A stretch of DNA of 64,000 nt from Gemmatimonadota bacterium (GCA_016713435.1 JADJPD010000001.1:496001-560000), one strand, 5' to 3'. Positions 44,056 through 55,772 are shown, counted from the first letter of the stretch. Notes: generated by a model from the letters alone, not told the origin. A program made the numbers and translations.

Positions 44056-44525
44056 TCACCGTGGACGAGCGGCGGATCGCCGCGCCCGTGGCCGAGGTCT
44101 TCCGCCGCGCCGCCGAGGTCGAGGGATGGCCGGCCATCCTGCCGCACTATCGGTTTGTGCGGATGCTCGAGCGGCGGCCCGACGGCGGCGGCATCGTGGA
44201 GATGAGCGCCAACCGCCCCTTCGGCCCGCTCAACTGGCCCACCTGGTGGACCAGCGAGATGTGGGTGGACCCGGCGCGGCAGGAGGTGCGGTACAAGCAC
44301 ATCCGCGGCATCACCCGTGGCATGGACGTGGTGTGGCGGGTGGTGAAAGCGGGTGACCGGACACACGTCACCATCGTGCACGAGTGGGACGGGCCGGCCT
44401 GGCCGCTCATCCGATACCCCGCCGCCGAGTGGGTCATCGGCCCGGTCTTCGTGCACGGCATTGCCTCCCGCACGCTCGCCGGCATTGCCCGGGCCGCCGA
44501 GGCGGCGGCCCGCGGTCCCGCGTAA
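44052..44525 (+). CDS. SRPBCC family protein, cyclase/aromatase-like
   Basis: This 157-residue single-domain START-like (Bet v1) protein opens with VDERRIAAPVAEVFRRAAEV and contains WPAILPHYRFVRML and HVTIVHEWDG, matching the polyketide cyclase/CoQ-binding SRPBCC group. The fold forms a cavity for hydrophobic or aromatic ligands. Its ATG overlaps the previous stop as ATGA. Position between a methyltransferase and a ketosynthase makes a polyketide or aromatic-ring role plausible but unproven; ligand binding without catalysis is equally possible. Confidence 0.8.
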   Translation: MITVDERRIAAPVAEVFRRAAEVEGWPAILPHYRFVRMLERRPDGGGIVEMSANRPFGPLNWPTWWTSEMWVDPARQEVRYKHIRGITRGMDVVWRVVKAGDRTHVTIVHEWDGPAWPLIRYPAAEWVIGPVFVHGIASRTLAGIARAAEAAARGPA

Positions 44526-44558
44526 GTCCCGGTCTTCCCCCAGAGGATGGAGCCTCGC

Positions 44559-45812
<1,254 letters not shown>

Positions 45813-45879
45813 GGACGGCCCTTGTCGGGGGCGGGAGGGGATGCGAGATTCTCGCTCCCTTCGTCCAAGGATTTCCCGG

Positions 45880-46553
45880 ATGCCCTCGCTCGCTCGTCGG
45901 AGCCTCGCCGAGGCCGTTGGTACCTGCGGCTTCGTCTTCCTCGGCTGCGCTGCCACGATCTCGAACTTCTTCCCGGCGCGCGCTACGACACCGTCGGCGT
46001 CGCGTTCGTGCATGCGGCCGCGCTCGGCATGTTCATCACCGCCATGATGACCATCTCGGGCGGCCACCTGAATCCCGCCGTCACCCTTGGCTTCCTCTCC
46101 ACCGGCCGCATCAAGGCGCAGGAGGCCGGCGCCTACATCGCCGCGCAGCTGGTGGGCGCGGTGCTGGCCGCGGTGCTGGTGCGGTACAGCTTCCCCGATC
46201 CCATCGTCCGCACCGGCACGCTCGGGACGCCGGCCATCGCCAGCTCCATCACGTTTGGCCAGGCCATCATCTTCGAGGCCATCGGCGCCTTCGTGCTGGT
46301 GTCGGCGGTGTACGGCACCATCGTGGCGCAGGAGAAGCCGGTGCTCGGCGGCTTTGGGGTGGGCATCGCGCTGCTGGCCATCATCCTGGTGGTGGGCCCG
46401 CTGACCGGCGCCACGGTGAACCCGGCGCGCGCCTTCGGCCCCGCGGTGGTGAGCGGCACCTTCACGGCGCAGGCGGTCTGGTGGGTGGGGCCGATCCTCG
46501 GCGCGCTCCTTGCCGCCAACCTCTGGGACCGGGTGCTCCTCAAGAAGGACTGA
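45880..46553 (+). CDS. Aquaporin / MIP family channel (one apparent frameshift)
   Basis: It is about 224 residues if one missing base is restored in the CCC run at 45972-45974. The frame changes between CAATISNFFP and ARYDTVGVAF. Two NPA boxes are present, GGHLNPAVTLGF and GATVNPARAFGP. Six membrane helices fit the aquaporin fold for water or small neutral solutes. The residue after the second NPA is Arg, as in water-selective channels. The gene sits alone between the ketosynthase and the convergent ccm operon. Confidence 0.85.
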
Positions 46554-46572
46554 GGCGCGGGAGCCCACGCGC

Positions 46573-46624
46573 CGCTCGCTGAAGCGAGCGCTCGGCACCC
46601 AGGTGCTGAAGCACTCGCGGTGCC
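46573..46624. repeat. Tandem TGAA-loop hairpins between aquaporin and ccmD
   Basis: Two hairpins with the same TGAA loop follow each other. CGCTCGC pairs with GCGAGCG (46573-46590), and GTGC pairs with GCAC (46603-46614) inside an outer GGCACC/GGTGCC pair. They lie between convergent genes and may end both transcripts. Confidence 0.55.
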
Positions 46625-46652
46625 CCCGGGCCCGACGGCCCCGCCCGCCGGC

Positions 46653-46754
46653 TCAGCGCCGGCTCTTCCGCAGCAGCATGACGCTGTACACCAGGTAGAT
46701 GATGCAGACCACGGTGTACCCCGCCATCATGAACTTGCTGTTGTCAGGCGGCAT
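46653..46754 (-). CDS. ccmD: CcmD-like small heme-exporter protein
   Basis: This 33-residue protein starts with PPDNSKFMMAGYTVV, has one membrane helix and ends in a basic tail, LLRKSRR. This fits CcmD, a small subunit of the CcmABCD heme-handling complex that frees holo-CcmE. Its ATG overlaps the end of ccmC by 11 bases, in a different frame. It is shorter than typical CcmD (50-70 residues), but location and topology fit. The sequence has no homology strong enough to decide alone. Confidence 0.7.
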   Translation of the reverse strand: MPPDNSKFMMAGYTVVCIIYLVYSVMLLRKSRR

Positions 46755-47445
46755 CGGCGGCCTCCTTGAGGTCGTCGCGCAGCTGGATGCCGTAGCGCAG
46801 CGTCACCAGCCCGAGGTAGAAGATGAACGTCACGGCGAAGCCGATGAGCAGCGTGCGGAGCATCTCCGGCGGCAGGCTGGGCGCGCTGGGCTTGAGCACG
46901 ATGGGCTTGGGATGCAGGCCCCGCCACAGGTACACGCTCAGGTGGATGAACGGCACCAGCACCAGGCCCATGCCGCCGAGCACGGCGCTGAAGCGGGCGC
47001 GCTCGTTGGGGTCGCGGATGGCGGAGCGGAGGGTGTGGTAGCCCAGCAGCAGGAAGAAGAGGAAGAGCGTGAGCGTCAGGCGCCCGTCCCAGGTCCACCA
47101 GGCGCCCCAGATGGGCCGGGCCCAGATGGGGCCGGTGATGATCACCACCAGGCAGAACATGGTCCCCACCTCGGCGCTGGCCGCCGCGAAGCGGTCCAGG
47201 CGCGGGTCGTGGAGCCAGAGGTAGAGGAGCCCCGCGATGGCCGCGAGGGGCACCGCCACCCAGAGCACCATCACCGCCGCGGGGACGTGCACGTAGAAGA
47301 TCTTCTGCGCCGGCCCCTGCAGGGCCTCGACCGGCGTGAACTTGATCGCGAGCACCATCTCCACCGCGATCCCGAGGAGCCCGAGCAGCGTGAGCACCAC
47401 GCCCCGGGTGATGATGCCGCGGGCGGCATCCGTGTCAGCTGTCAT
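46744..47445 (-). CDS. ccmC: Heme exporter/handling protein CcmC
   Basis: This 233-residue membrane protein has six predicted helices and the heme-binding tryptophan-rich loop GAWWTWDGRLT, flanked by histidines in YVHVPAAV and PFIHLSVYLW. CcmC loads heme onto CcmE for cytochrome c maturation. The ATG at 47445 overlaps the ccmB stop as ATGA. The ORF upstream of this ATG belongs to another frame. The protein has the normal CcmC size. Confidence 0.93.
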   Translation of the reverse strand: MTADTDAARGIITRGVVLTLLGLLGIAVEMVLAIKFTPVEALQGPAQKIFYVHVPAAVMVLWVAVPLAAIAGLLYLWLHDPRLDRFAAASAEVGTMFCLVVIITGPIWARPIWGAWWTWDGRLTLTLFLFFLLLGYHTLRSAIRDPNERARFSAVLGGMGLVLVPFIHLSVYLWRGLHPKPIVLKPSAPSLPPEMLRTLLIGFAVTFIFYLGLVTLRYGIQLRDDLKEAADAA

Positions 47446-48122
47446 TCGTCTACCACCGCCGTGAAGAGCAGGACCGAGACCGTGATGATGCAGATGTCGA
47501 ACACCAGCAGGAACCGAAGCCCATCCACCACCGAGGACAGCGGGCGCCCCGCGAAGAGCGGCGCCGTGGTCTTGACGGCGAAAATGAGTGGCGGGACCAT
47601 GAACGGCAAGAGCAGGAGCGGCAGCATCAGCTCCGCGAAGCGCGTCTTCACCACCATGGCGCTGAACACCGTCCCCGCCGCCACGAACCCCGCCGTGGCG
47701 AGGAGCAGCGTGAGGATGATGCCCGGCAGCGCCTGGACGATGTCCAGGTTGAAGAACAGGATGAACAGCGGCAGCGCGATGGCCTCCACCACCAGCACGA
47801 ACGCCAGGTTGGCGAGGTACTTGCCGAGGTAGATGGACTCGCGCGGCACCGGCGCCAGCAGCAGGCCGTCGAAGGCCGCGTTCTCCCGTTCCACGGTGAA
47901 GGCGCGGTTCATGGCCACCACCGACGCGAACGAGACCGTCACCCACAGGATGGTGGGCGCCAGGTCGATGGTGGCCACCGCCGTGGGATCCCGCCCGAAG
48001 TTGAACACCAGCAGCACCAGCACCGCGAACACCGCGGCCGACAGCAGGCTGGTGCGGGTGCGGAGCTCCACCCGGATGTCCTTCCCCGCGATCGCGAAGG
48101 CCAGCTTGAGCGCGTTAACCAC
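47442..48122 (-). CDS. ccmB: Heme ABC exporter permease CcmB
   Basis: This 226-residue permease with six membrane helices pairs with CcmA. It starts at GTG overlapping ccmA by 8 bases. RVELRTRTSLLSAAVFA near the start and RENAAFDGLLLAPVPRESIY match the CcmB family. The CcmAB ATPase drives release of holo-CcmE from CcmC and CcmD. Confidence 0.92.
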   Translation of the reverse strand: MVNALKLAFAIAGKDIRVELRTRTSLLSAAVFAVLVLLVFNFGRDPTAVATIDLAPTILWVTVSFASVVAMNRAFTVERENAAFDGLLLAPVPRESIYLGKYLANLAFVLVVEAIALPLFILFFNLDIVQALPGIILTLLLATAGFVAAGTVFSAMVVKTRFAELMLPLLLLPFMVPPLIFAVKTTAPLFAGRPLSSVVDGLRFLLVFDICIITVSVLLFTAVVDE

Positions 48123-48831
48123 GGACGAGCTCCAGGTACCGGGCCTGGAAGGCGTTGATGTCGTCCGGCTTCGGCACCTCGAGCAGCCACTGCCCCCCCG
48201 CCAGCACCCCGATCCGCGTCACCAGGTCCCACGCCTCGGCCGCATGGTGCGTCACGATGACGACGCCGCGGTCGGCGGTGGCGTGGGTGGCGAGGAGCGC
48301 CCGCAGCCGGTCGGCGGCGATGAAGTCGAGGCCGGTGAAGGGCTCGTCGAGGAGGAGGAGCGCCGGGTCGTGCAGCAGCGCCCGCGCGATGGCCGCGCGC
48401 TGCAGCATCCCGCGCGAGAGCTGCCGCGGCCGCGCCTCGGCGCGGTCCAGCAGGCCCTGCTCCTCGAGCGCGGCCCGTGCCCGCGCCTCGGTGTTGGGCA
48501 CCCCGTAGAGCTTGCCGGCCAGCACCAGGTTCTCGGTGAGCGTCAGCTCGTCGTACAGGAGCGACTGGTGCGACAGGAGGCCGATCGGGCGGCGGGCGTC
48601 GGGATCGTCGCGCGTGAGCGGGCGCCCCAGGATGCTCACCGTGCCCGCCTCGGGCCGGAGCAGGCCGGCCAGGCTCCGGAGCAGGGTGCTCTTGCCCGCG
48701 CCGTTGGGCCCGAGGACGAGCAGCACCTCGCCGCGCTCGAGCGTCAGGTCCAGGCCCCGGAGCGCCCGCACCGCGCCGTAGCGCCGCGCCAGGCCCCGGG
48801 CCTCGACCAGCGGCGGCTCAGCGGGCGGCAT
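48115..48831 (-). CDS. ccmA: Heme ABC exporter ATP-binding protein CcmA
   Basis: This 238-residue ATPase shows Walker A GPNGAGKSTLL, a signature segment LSRGMLQRAAIARALL, Walker B PALLLLDEPFTGLD and switch VIVTHHAAEAWD. The ATG at 48831 is preferred over a TTG one codon earlier. The start overlaps the receiver-domain gene by 14 bases, so the receiver leads this operon. The operon holds ABCD, but no ccmE, ccmF or ccmG lies in the window. Confidence 0.93.
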   Translation of the reverse strand: MPPAEPPLVEARGLARRYGAVRALRGLDLTLERGEVLLVLGPNGAGKSTLLRSLAGLLRPEAGTVSILGRPLTRDDPDARRPIGLLSHQSLLYDELTLTENLVLAGKLYGVPNTEARARAALEEQGLLDRAEARPRQLSRGMLQRAAIARALLHDPALLLLDEPFTGLDFIAADRLRALLATHATADRGVVIVTHHAAEAWDLVTRIGVLAGGQWLLEVPKPDDINAFQARYLELVRG

Positions 48832-49186
48832 CAATGCGTGCGGCCAGCACGGCCAGGTCGAACGGCTTCACGAGGTATCCGGAATGGGTCAGGCCGAGCA
48901 CGGCCAGCTGCGGCTCCATGCTCAGGTAGGCGGAGGTGATCACCACGGCCAGCGCCGGCTGCTCCGCGCGGAGCAGGCGGAGCAGGTTCACCCCATCGGT
49001 GTCGGGGAGGCGGAGGTCCAGCACCGCCACCTCGGGCTTGTGGTCCTTAAGCAGGCGAAGCGCCTCCTGACCGGTCGCGGCGTAGGCCGCCTCGTACCGG
49101 GCATGGAAGGCGCGTTCGTAGCTCTGGCGGAGCACTGCTTCATCCTCGATGAACAGCACCCGCCGGCGGGGCATGCCGACAGACAT
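48818..49186 (-). CDS. Stand-alone response-regulator receiver protein
   Basis: This 122-residue single CheY-like domain has the acidic pair in LFIEDEAV, phospho-acceptor D57 (AVLDLRLPDTDG), the Thr/Ser switch near VVITSAYLS and K106 (YLVKPFDL). All catalytic residues are present, with no output domain. It could relay phosphate or act by protein contact. Its TATATT ends 7 bases before the ATG, suggesting a leaderless message. The last 14 bases overlap ccmA, an odd pairing; a functional link to cytochrome maturation is not established. Confidence 0.88.
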   Translation of the reverse strand: MSVGMPRRRVLFIEDEAVLRQSYERAFHARYEAAYAATGQEALRLLKDHKPEVAVLDLRLPDTDGVNLLRLLRAEQPALAVVITSAYLSMEPQLAVLGLTHSGYLVKPFDLAVLAARIDAAR

Positions 49187-49193
49187 GCCCGAG

Positions 49194-49199
49194 AATATA
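49194..49199 (-). promoter_or_regulatory. Probable leaderless -10 of the receiver gene
   Basis: Minus-strand TATATT ends 7 bases before the ATG, the same spacing as at nadB. No ribosome-binding site is present between them. Confidence 0.5.
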
Positions 49200-49202
49200 G
49201 CG

Positions 49203-49517
49203 TTACGCCGCCTCGGCTTCGACCTCGAAGAGGTCGTCGAGTTTCGTGAGGACCAGGAGGAAGCGCAATTCATCATTCGGGCGCTTGAGCACCACCACCT
49301 GGCGGCGCTCCGAGGCCCGGCGCTGCACCAGCATCAGGGCCCCGAGTCCGGCGGAGTCCACCGACTTGGTGGTCCGGAGGTCGATGACCAGCCGCCCGAG
49401 GCGCTCGGGCATCTGTTCCAGCAGGGCCACCGCGCCCTGGCGGAACTGGGTCCGGGTTTCCAGCCCCAGGTGCTCCGGGGCCTGCAGCTCGAGGGTGACG
49501 TTGTCCGTGGCCTGCAT
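49203..49517 (-). CDS. STAS domain protein (anti-sigma-factor antagonist type)
   Basis: This 104-residue single STAS domain resembles SpoIIAA/RsbV. The segment RLVIDLRTTKSVDSAGLGAL contains the regulatory serine S55 in VDSAG, which a partner switch kinase would phosphorylate. GGAGG lies 8 bases upstream of the ATG. No kinase or sigma factor is adjacent. Together with the lone receiver 16 bases downstream this makes a small signalling pair, probably one transcript. Confidence 0.87.
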   Translation of the reverse strand: MQATDNVTLELQAPEHLGLETRTQFRQGAVALLEQMPERLGRLVIDLRTTKSVDSAGLGALMLVQRRASERRQVVVLKRPNDELRFLLVLTKLDDLFEVEAEAA

Positions 49518-50107
49518 GGTCTCATTCCTCCCGCGCTGAACAAATCGAGCGCGATGCTTCCGCCGTGTTGCTGTGGGGGCGCATCGCGCTCTGGGCGCGG
49601 GCACCCGCCTTCGGCACCGAGCTATCTCCCCACACGGGGGTGGCGCGGGGCGCCACGGGGGAGACCTCTAGTTTTGCGGCCCCGGATCGCTCCGGGTGTG
49701 CTCTGTCGGGCGGACGGTTGTCGGAGACCTTGTGGCCTCCGCCCGGGGAAAAAGCGAGGGCGATGCCAATTTCCCCAAGCCATTGCGGGTGAACCACTTA
49801 GGAGACGTCGTCGCGGTCACGCAACGGCCCCGCCACGCCGCAGAGGGCCGCACCCTGCGGCACGGTGCAAGGGTGTGGGACGGACGCCGACCGGCCGCGG
49901 GCCGCCGGCTTCGGGACCCCTCGGCGGCGGCAAAACCTGCGACAGATGTCGCACTCCTATGGCGCGGCGGCCGGGGCCGAGTATCATCTTTGGCCACGAC
50001 CGTCCGCAGGATCCCCGAGGTCACCGCCCGCCGGCGCCAGTCCGGTGGGCCGCCATGCCGCGACGCGCCCCGCGCCCGCCGGCCCGGCCTTTTCCCGAGT
50101 CCCGAGA
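49518..50107. other. Long intergenic region upstream of acs
   Basis: In 590 bases no gene is supportable. Open frames on both strands are Arg/Ala/Pro-rich and overlap one another. A palindrome GGCGCGGGGCGCC is present near 49642. A possible weak -10 TATCAT lies at 49982-49987 for acs. No riboswitch class is recognised. Confidence 0.5.
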
Positions 50108-52066
<1,959 letters not shown>

Positions 52067-52081
52067 CCAGGCTGGAACGTG

Positions 52082-52124
52082 GCAGGGCCCGGCGTCCCCC
52101 TCCCCCGGGGGCGCCGGGCCCTGC
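52082..52124 (+). terminator. Terminator of acs
   Basis: A 13-bp perfect stem (52082-52094 with 52112-52124) also contains an inner C-run/G-run pairing, 15 bases after the acs stop. It lacks a clear T-run. Confidence 0.6.
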
Positions 52125-52163
52125 TAGCTTAGGGGACCCGTCAGTTCCACCCTGAGGAGCCCG

Positions 52164-52658
52164 ATGCGTCGCTCGAAGCTGATCCTGATCGCGGCCGGCC
52201 TGACCGCCGCGCTTGCCGTGGGCGTGGCGCTGGGGCGCCCCGCCGTTGCCACCGCCGCCACGCCCGCGGCGGTCGCGGCCGCCGTCGCCCCGATTCCGCT
52301 CACGGTGTACCACTCGCCCTCCTGCGGCTGCTGCAAGGAGTGGGTGAAGCACATGGAGGCCAACGGCTTCGCGGTGAAGAGCATCGAGCAGCCGGATCTC
52401 TCGGGCGTGAAGGCCGAGATGGGCGTGCCCGGCCGGCTCCGCTCCTGCCACACCGCCATCGCGGGCGGCTACGTCATCGAGGGCCACGTCCCCGCGGCCG
52501 ACGTGAAGCGGCTGCTCAGCGAGAAGCCCAAGGTGGTGGGCCTCACCATCCCGGGCATGCCGCAGTCGGCGCCGGGCATGGACCAGGGCAAGGAGCCGTA
52601 CGAGGTGCTGGCGTGGGACGCGACGGGGAAGACCACGAGCTGGGCGCGGCACAACTGA
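52164..52658 (+). CDS. DUF411 domain-containing exported protein
   Basis: This 164-residue protein has a hydrophobic N-terminal export segment (about 5-32). The DUF411 core starts at LTVYHSPSCGCCKEWVKHM and continues VPGRLRSCHTAIAGGYVIEG. The Cys residues in CGCC and RSCH suggest metal or redox chemistry; DUF411 proteins are often encoded with copper-resistance genes, but none is adjacent here. GAGGAG lies 5 bases before the ATG. Function is not established. Confidence 0.88.
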   Translation: MRRSKLILIAAGLTAALAVGVALGRPAVATAATPAAVAAAVAPIPLTVYHSPSCGCCKEWVKHMEANGFAVKSIEQPDLSGVKAEMGVPGRLRSCHTAIAGGYVIEGHVPAADVKRLLSEKPKVVGLTIPGMPQSAPGMDQGKEPYEVLAWDATGKTTSWARHN

Positions 52659-52665
52659 ATGCCGC

Positions 52666-52690
52666 GTAGGGGCCGGATAGATCCGGCCCC
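52666..52690. repeat. Solo palindrome, copy C
   Basis: It has GTAGG followed by GGCCGGAT-AG-ATCCGGCC-CC, the same central design as copies A and B but without outer arms. It directly follows the DUF411 stop. Confidence 0.7.
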
Positions 52691-52710
52691 GCCGAGCTGC
52701 GGAAGAACAC

Positions 52711-52749
52711 GAAGGGCCGCCACCCTCGCCGGTGGCGGCCCTTCTTTTT
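52711..52749 (+). terminator. Rho-independent terminator of the DUF411 gene
   Basis: A perfect 14-bp stem (52711-52724 with 52731-52744) has a CTCGCC loop and is followed by TTTTT. The stem could also work for kup on the other strand. Confidence 0.85.
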
Positions 52750-52759
52750 CCCACCGTAT

Positions 52760-52787
52760 GTAACGGCCGGATATATCCGGCCGCTAC
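52760..52787. repeat. Solo palindrome, copy D
   Basis: This copy matches the centre of copy A except for one base: GTAAC, then GGCCGGATATATCCGGCC, then GCTAC. It lies 16 bases before the end of kup on the minus strand. With copy C it brackets the terminator. Confidence 0.75.
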
Positions 52788-52802
52788 GACGCCGCGCGGG
52801 GG

Positions 52803-54707
52803 CTAGAACTGGATCTGCGCGCCCATCTCGACGACGCGGTTGGGCGGCAGGTTGAAGAACGCGGTGGCGGGCTGGGCGTTCCGGTTCATCAGGATGAAGA
52901 GCCGCTTCCGCCAGGTGGCGAGCGGCGGGATGTCGCCGGCGGCGCCCTTCTTGTCGGGCGTGGTGATGAGCGTCTCGCGCCCCAGGTAGTAGGTGGTCTC
53001 CATGGGCTTCACCGCCACCCCGAAGGCCTGCAGCCGCTGCATCAGCTGCGGGATGTTGGGGGACTCCATGAAGCCGTAGCACCCGACCACCTGGTACGCC
53101 TTGGGCGCGATCTCGGTGAACTGGACGCGGTCCTCCTCCTCCACGAAGGGCACCTCCTCGGTGCGCACCGAGAGCAGGATGAGCTGCTCGTGCAGGACCT
53201 TGTTGTGCTTCACGTGGTGCATCAGCACCGCCGGCGCGCCCTTGGTGTGCGAGGTCATGAACACCGCCGTGCCCGGCACCCGGGCGCAGCGCTTGACCAC
53301 GTCGGTGAGGAACACCTCGAGCGGGAGCGAGCTCTCTTCCATCATGGTGCGCAGGCGGAGCCGCCCGCGCTTCCAGGTGCTGAGGAAGGTGAAGACGACC
53401 AGCGCCACCACGATCGGGAACCAGCCGCCCGCCGCGAACTTGACCATGTTGGCGGCGAGGAAGGCGAGGTCCACCACCAGGAAGACGCCGACCATGCCGT
53501 ACACCTTGGGCTTGGGCCAGCGCCAGCGCTCGTGCGCCACCACCCCGAACAGGATGCTGGTGATGGCCATGGTGCCGGTCACCGCGATGCCGTAGGCCGC
53601 CGCGAGGTTGCTGGTGTTCTTGAAGCTCACCACCAGCCAGAGGCAGGCCACCATGAGCGCCCAGTTCACCTGCGGGATGTAGATCTGCCCCTTCTCGCGC
53701 TCCGAGGTGTGCACGATGGTCATCCGGGGTGAGTAGCCCAGCTGGATGGCCTGCTGCGTGAGGGAGAAGGCCCCCGAGATGAGCGCCTGGGAGGCCACGA
53801 TGGCCGCCGCGGTGGCCACCACCACCATGGGATACAGCACCGCCTCGGGCACCAGCGCATAGAACGGGTTCTCGACCGCCTCGGGGTGCTCCAGCAGGAG
53901 CGCCGCCTGCCCGAAGTAGTTGAGCGTGAGCGCCGGCAGCACGAGGCCGAACCACGCCAGCCGGATGGGCCGCTTCCCGAAGTGCCCCATGTCGGCGTAG
54001 AGCGCCTCGCCACCGGTGATCACCAGCACCACGGCGCCGAGAATGAGGAAGCCCTGCAGCCCGTCGCGGATGAAGAAGTCCACCGCATACCACGGGTTGA
54101 GCGCGGCGAGCACCGAGGGGTGGTGCAGGATCCCGCGCAGCCCGAAGACGGCGATGACCGTGAACCAGACGATCATCACCGGGCCGAACACGGCCCCGAC
54201 CCGCGCCGTGCCGTGCCGCTGGAAAAGGAAGAGCACGAAGATGATCGCCGCCGTGAGCGGCACGACGTACGGCTCGAAGACCGGCGTCGCGTAGGAGATG
54301 CCCTCGAGCGCGCCGAGGACCGAGATGGCGGGGGTGATGATGCCGTCGCCGTAGAGCAGCGCGGCGCCGAACAGGCCGAGCATGACGAGGACCACGTGCT
54401 TCCTCTTCTCGGTCCCGCTGACCAGCGCGAGCAGCGCCAGGATGCCGCCCTCGCCCTTGTTGTCGGCCCGCATGACCTCCGCGATGTACTTGTAGCTCAC
54501 CACGAAATTCATGGACCAGACGATGAGCGAGAGCACGCCGAGGACGTTCTCCCGCGACGGCGCGATGCCGTGCACCGCCCCGAAGCACTCCTTGAGCGCG
54601 TACAGCGGGCTGGTCCCGATGTCGCCGTAGACGACGCCGAGTGCGGCAAGGGCGAGCCCCGCGAGGGCCTTCCCTCGCGGGGGCCCGCCCCCGTGTTCGC
54701 CGCTCAT
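52803..54707 (-). CDS. kup: Low-affinity potassium transport system protein Kup
   Basis: This 634-residue K+:H+ symporter has about twelve helices and a long cytosolic C-terminal part. The diagnostic start is GVVYGDIGTSPLYALKE. Further blocks are LGALEGISYATPVFEPYVVP and ITGGEALYADMGHFGK. It follows the DsbA-like gene by 36 bases on the same strand and may be co-transcribed, although the functions look unrelated. Confidence 0.95.
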   Translation of the reverse strand: MSGEHGGGPPRGKALAGLALAALGVVYGDIGTSPLYALKECFGAVHGIAPSRENVLGVLSLIVWSMNFVVSYKYIAEVMRADNKGEGGILALLALVSGTEKRKHVVLVMLGLFGAALLYGDGIITPAISVLGALEGISYATPVFEPYVVPLTAAIIFVLFLFQRHGTARVGAVFGPVMIVWFTVIAVFGLRGILHHPSVLAALNPWYAVDFFIRDGLQGFLILGAVVLVITGGEALYADMGHFGKRPIRLAWFGLVLPALTLNYFGQAALLLEHPEAVENPFYALVPEAVLYPMVVVATAAAIVASQALISGAFSLTQQAIQLGYSPRMTIVHTSEREKGQIYIPQVNWALMVACLWLVVSFKNTSNLAAAYGIAVTGTMAITSILFGVVAHERWRWPKPKVYGMVGVFLVVDLAFLAANMVKFAAGGWFPIVVALVVFTFLSTWKRGRLRLRTMMEESSLPLEVFLTDVVKRCARVPGTAVFMTSHTKGAPAVLMHHVKHNKVLHEQLILLSVRTEEVPFVEEEDRVQFTEIAPKAYQVVGCYGFMESPNIPQLMQRLQAFGVAVKPMETTYYLGRETLITTPDKKGAAGDIPPLATWRKRLFILMNRNAQPATAFFNLPPNRVVEMGAQIQF

Positions 54708-54743
54708 GCGGTCCCCCCGCGGAGACCGGACTGGTCCGGCATG

Positions 54744-55433
54744 CTAGCGGGCCCCGGCCCCCGCGAGCGAGTCGAGCATCTGCTTGAGCATGTCGTAGTG
54801 CACCGCCCCGCCGCCCGGATACAGCCGCCCATTGATCAGGAAGGTGGGCGTGGAGCGCACCCCCGACTGCTGCCCCTCCTGCCGCGAGGCCAGCAGCCTC
54901 GGCGCGTAGCGCGCGCTCTGCATGCAGGCGTCGAAGCGGGCCAGGTCGAGACCCAGCGCCTGGGCATAATTCCGGAAGGTGCTCAGGGCGCGGGTTCCCT
55001 GTTCCGGCCAGCGCGGCTCCCAGCTGTAGATCCGCTCGTTCATCTCCCAGTACTTCCCCTGCTCATCGGCGCAGGCCGCCGAGTGTGCGGCCGGGAGCGC
55101 GTTGGGATGCTGGTCCAGCGGGAAGTCCCGGTAGCGCCACCGCACCTTGCCGGTGCGGATCAGGCGCTCGGCGATGGTGGGAAACTGCACCACCGCGAAC
55201 TGCTGGCAGGCCGGGCACTCGTAGTCGGCGTACTCGGTGACCTCGATCAGGGCGCTGTCCGAGCCGCGGAGGTAGCCCTTGAAGCCGCTCGTGTCCGCCA
55301 CGTTGATCACCGGGTTGGCCGGGATGCTCACCGCCTTCTTCCCCAAGGCCTGATAGCCGATCACCCCGAGACCCACCACCAGGCCGCCCGCCAGGAGCGC
55401 GTAGAACCGGCCCATCCCACCGCCTGCCGCCAT
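54744..55433 (-). CDS. DsbA-family thioredoxin-fold protein, membrane-anchored
   Basis: This 229-residue protein has an N-terminal membrane segment (about 11-29). The thioredoxin-fold catalytic motif is CPAC at C73-C76 (YADYECPACQQF). A helical insertion comes next, then the cis-Pro loop in STPTFLING. This design fits DsbA/DsbG-like or BdbD-like oxidoreductases acting on exported proteins. An AGGA site precedes the ATG at 55433. An in-frame upstream extension is Pro/Gly/Arg-rich and rejected. Confidence 0.87.
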   Translation of the reverse strand: MAAGGGMGRFYALLAGGLVVGLGVIGYQALGKKAVSIPANPVINVADTSGFKGYLRGSDSALIEVTEYADYECPACQQFAVVQFPTIAERLIRTGKVRWRYRDFPLDQHPNALPAAHSAACADEQGKYWEMNERIYSWEPRWPEQGTRALSTFRNYAQALGLDLARFDACMQSARYAPRLLASRQEGQQSGVRSTPTFLINGRLYPGGGAVHYDMLKQMLDSLAGAGAR

Positions 55434-55772
55434 GAGAAATCCTCGCGTTCTGGAACCTGTCAGGGGTACGCGTGCCCGGAACCCGGTGTCGCCGCAAGGC
55501 GAGGACGGGGCTGCGGGGCCGCGGACCTCGTGTGGTGGAAGACCCGGCCGGGCGGGGAGCCGGAAGCCGGCCACTCTGGCGCCGTGGCCGCACGGGGTGC
55601 GGCACCCATTCCGGCGCAGGGGAGCGGGGAATCTAATCGGCCGCGGCGTCTATTGAAGGTGAAGACCTCCTCAGGCCCCCATTTACCCCCGACGATGGCT
55701 CAATTGCCCACCGCTGGCGGGCCCCCTTATATTGCCGCAACCCAAATCGGTACCCCGAAGGAGCAGCCAAGC
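55434..55772 (+). promoter_or_regulatory. Intergenic region with promoter of the 97-residue protein gene
   Basis: In 339 bases no gene is supported. On the plus strand TTGCCC (55704-55709) and TATATT (55728-55733) are 18 bases apart, and GAAGGAG lies just before the ATG at 55773. The rest holds nothing I recognise. Confidence 0.55.

Noticed and set aside
44547..44558. ATG at 44547 as the ketosynthase start
   Set aside because: It lies inside the GGATGGAG ribosome-binding site for the ATG at 44559, which starts the conserved TPARRVVITGIG region.
49640..49800. Riboswitch-like folding upstream of acs
   Set aside because: Stem-forming palindromes are present, but none of the conserved cores I know (GEMM, TPP, cobalamin, SAM) is recognisable.
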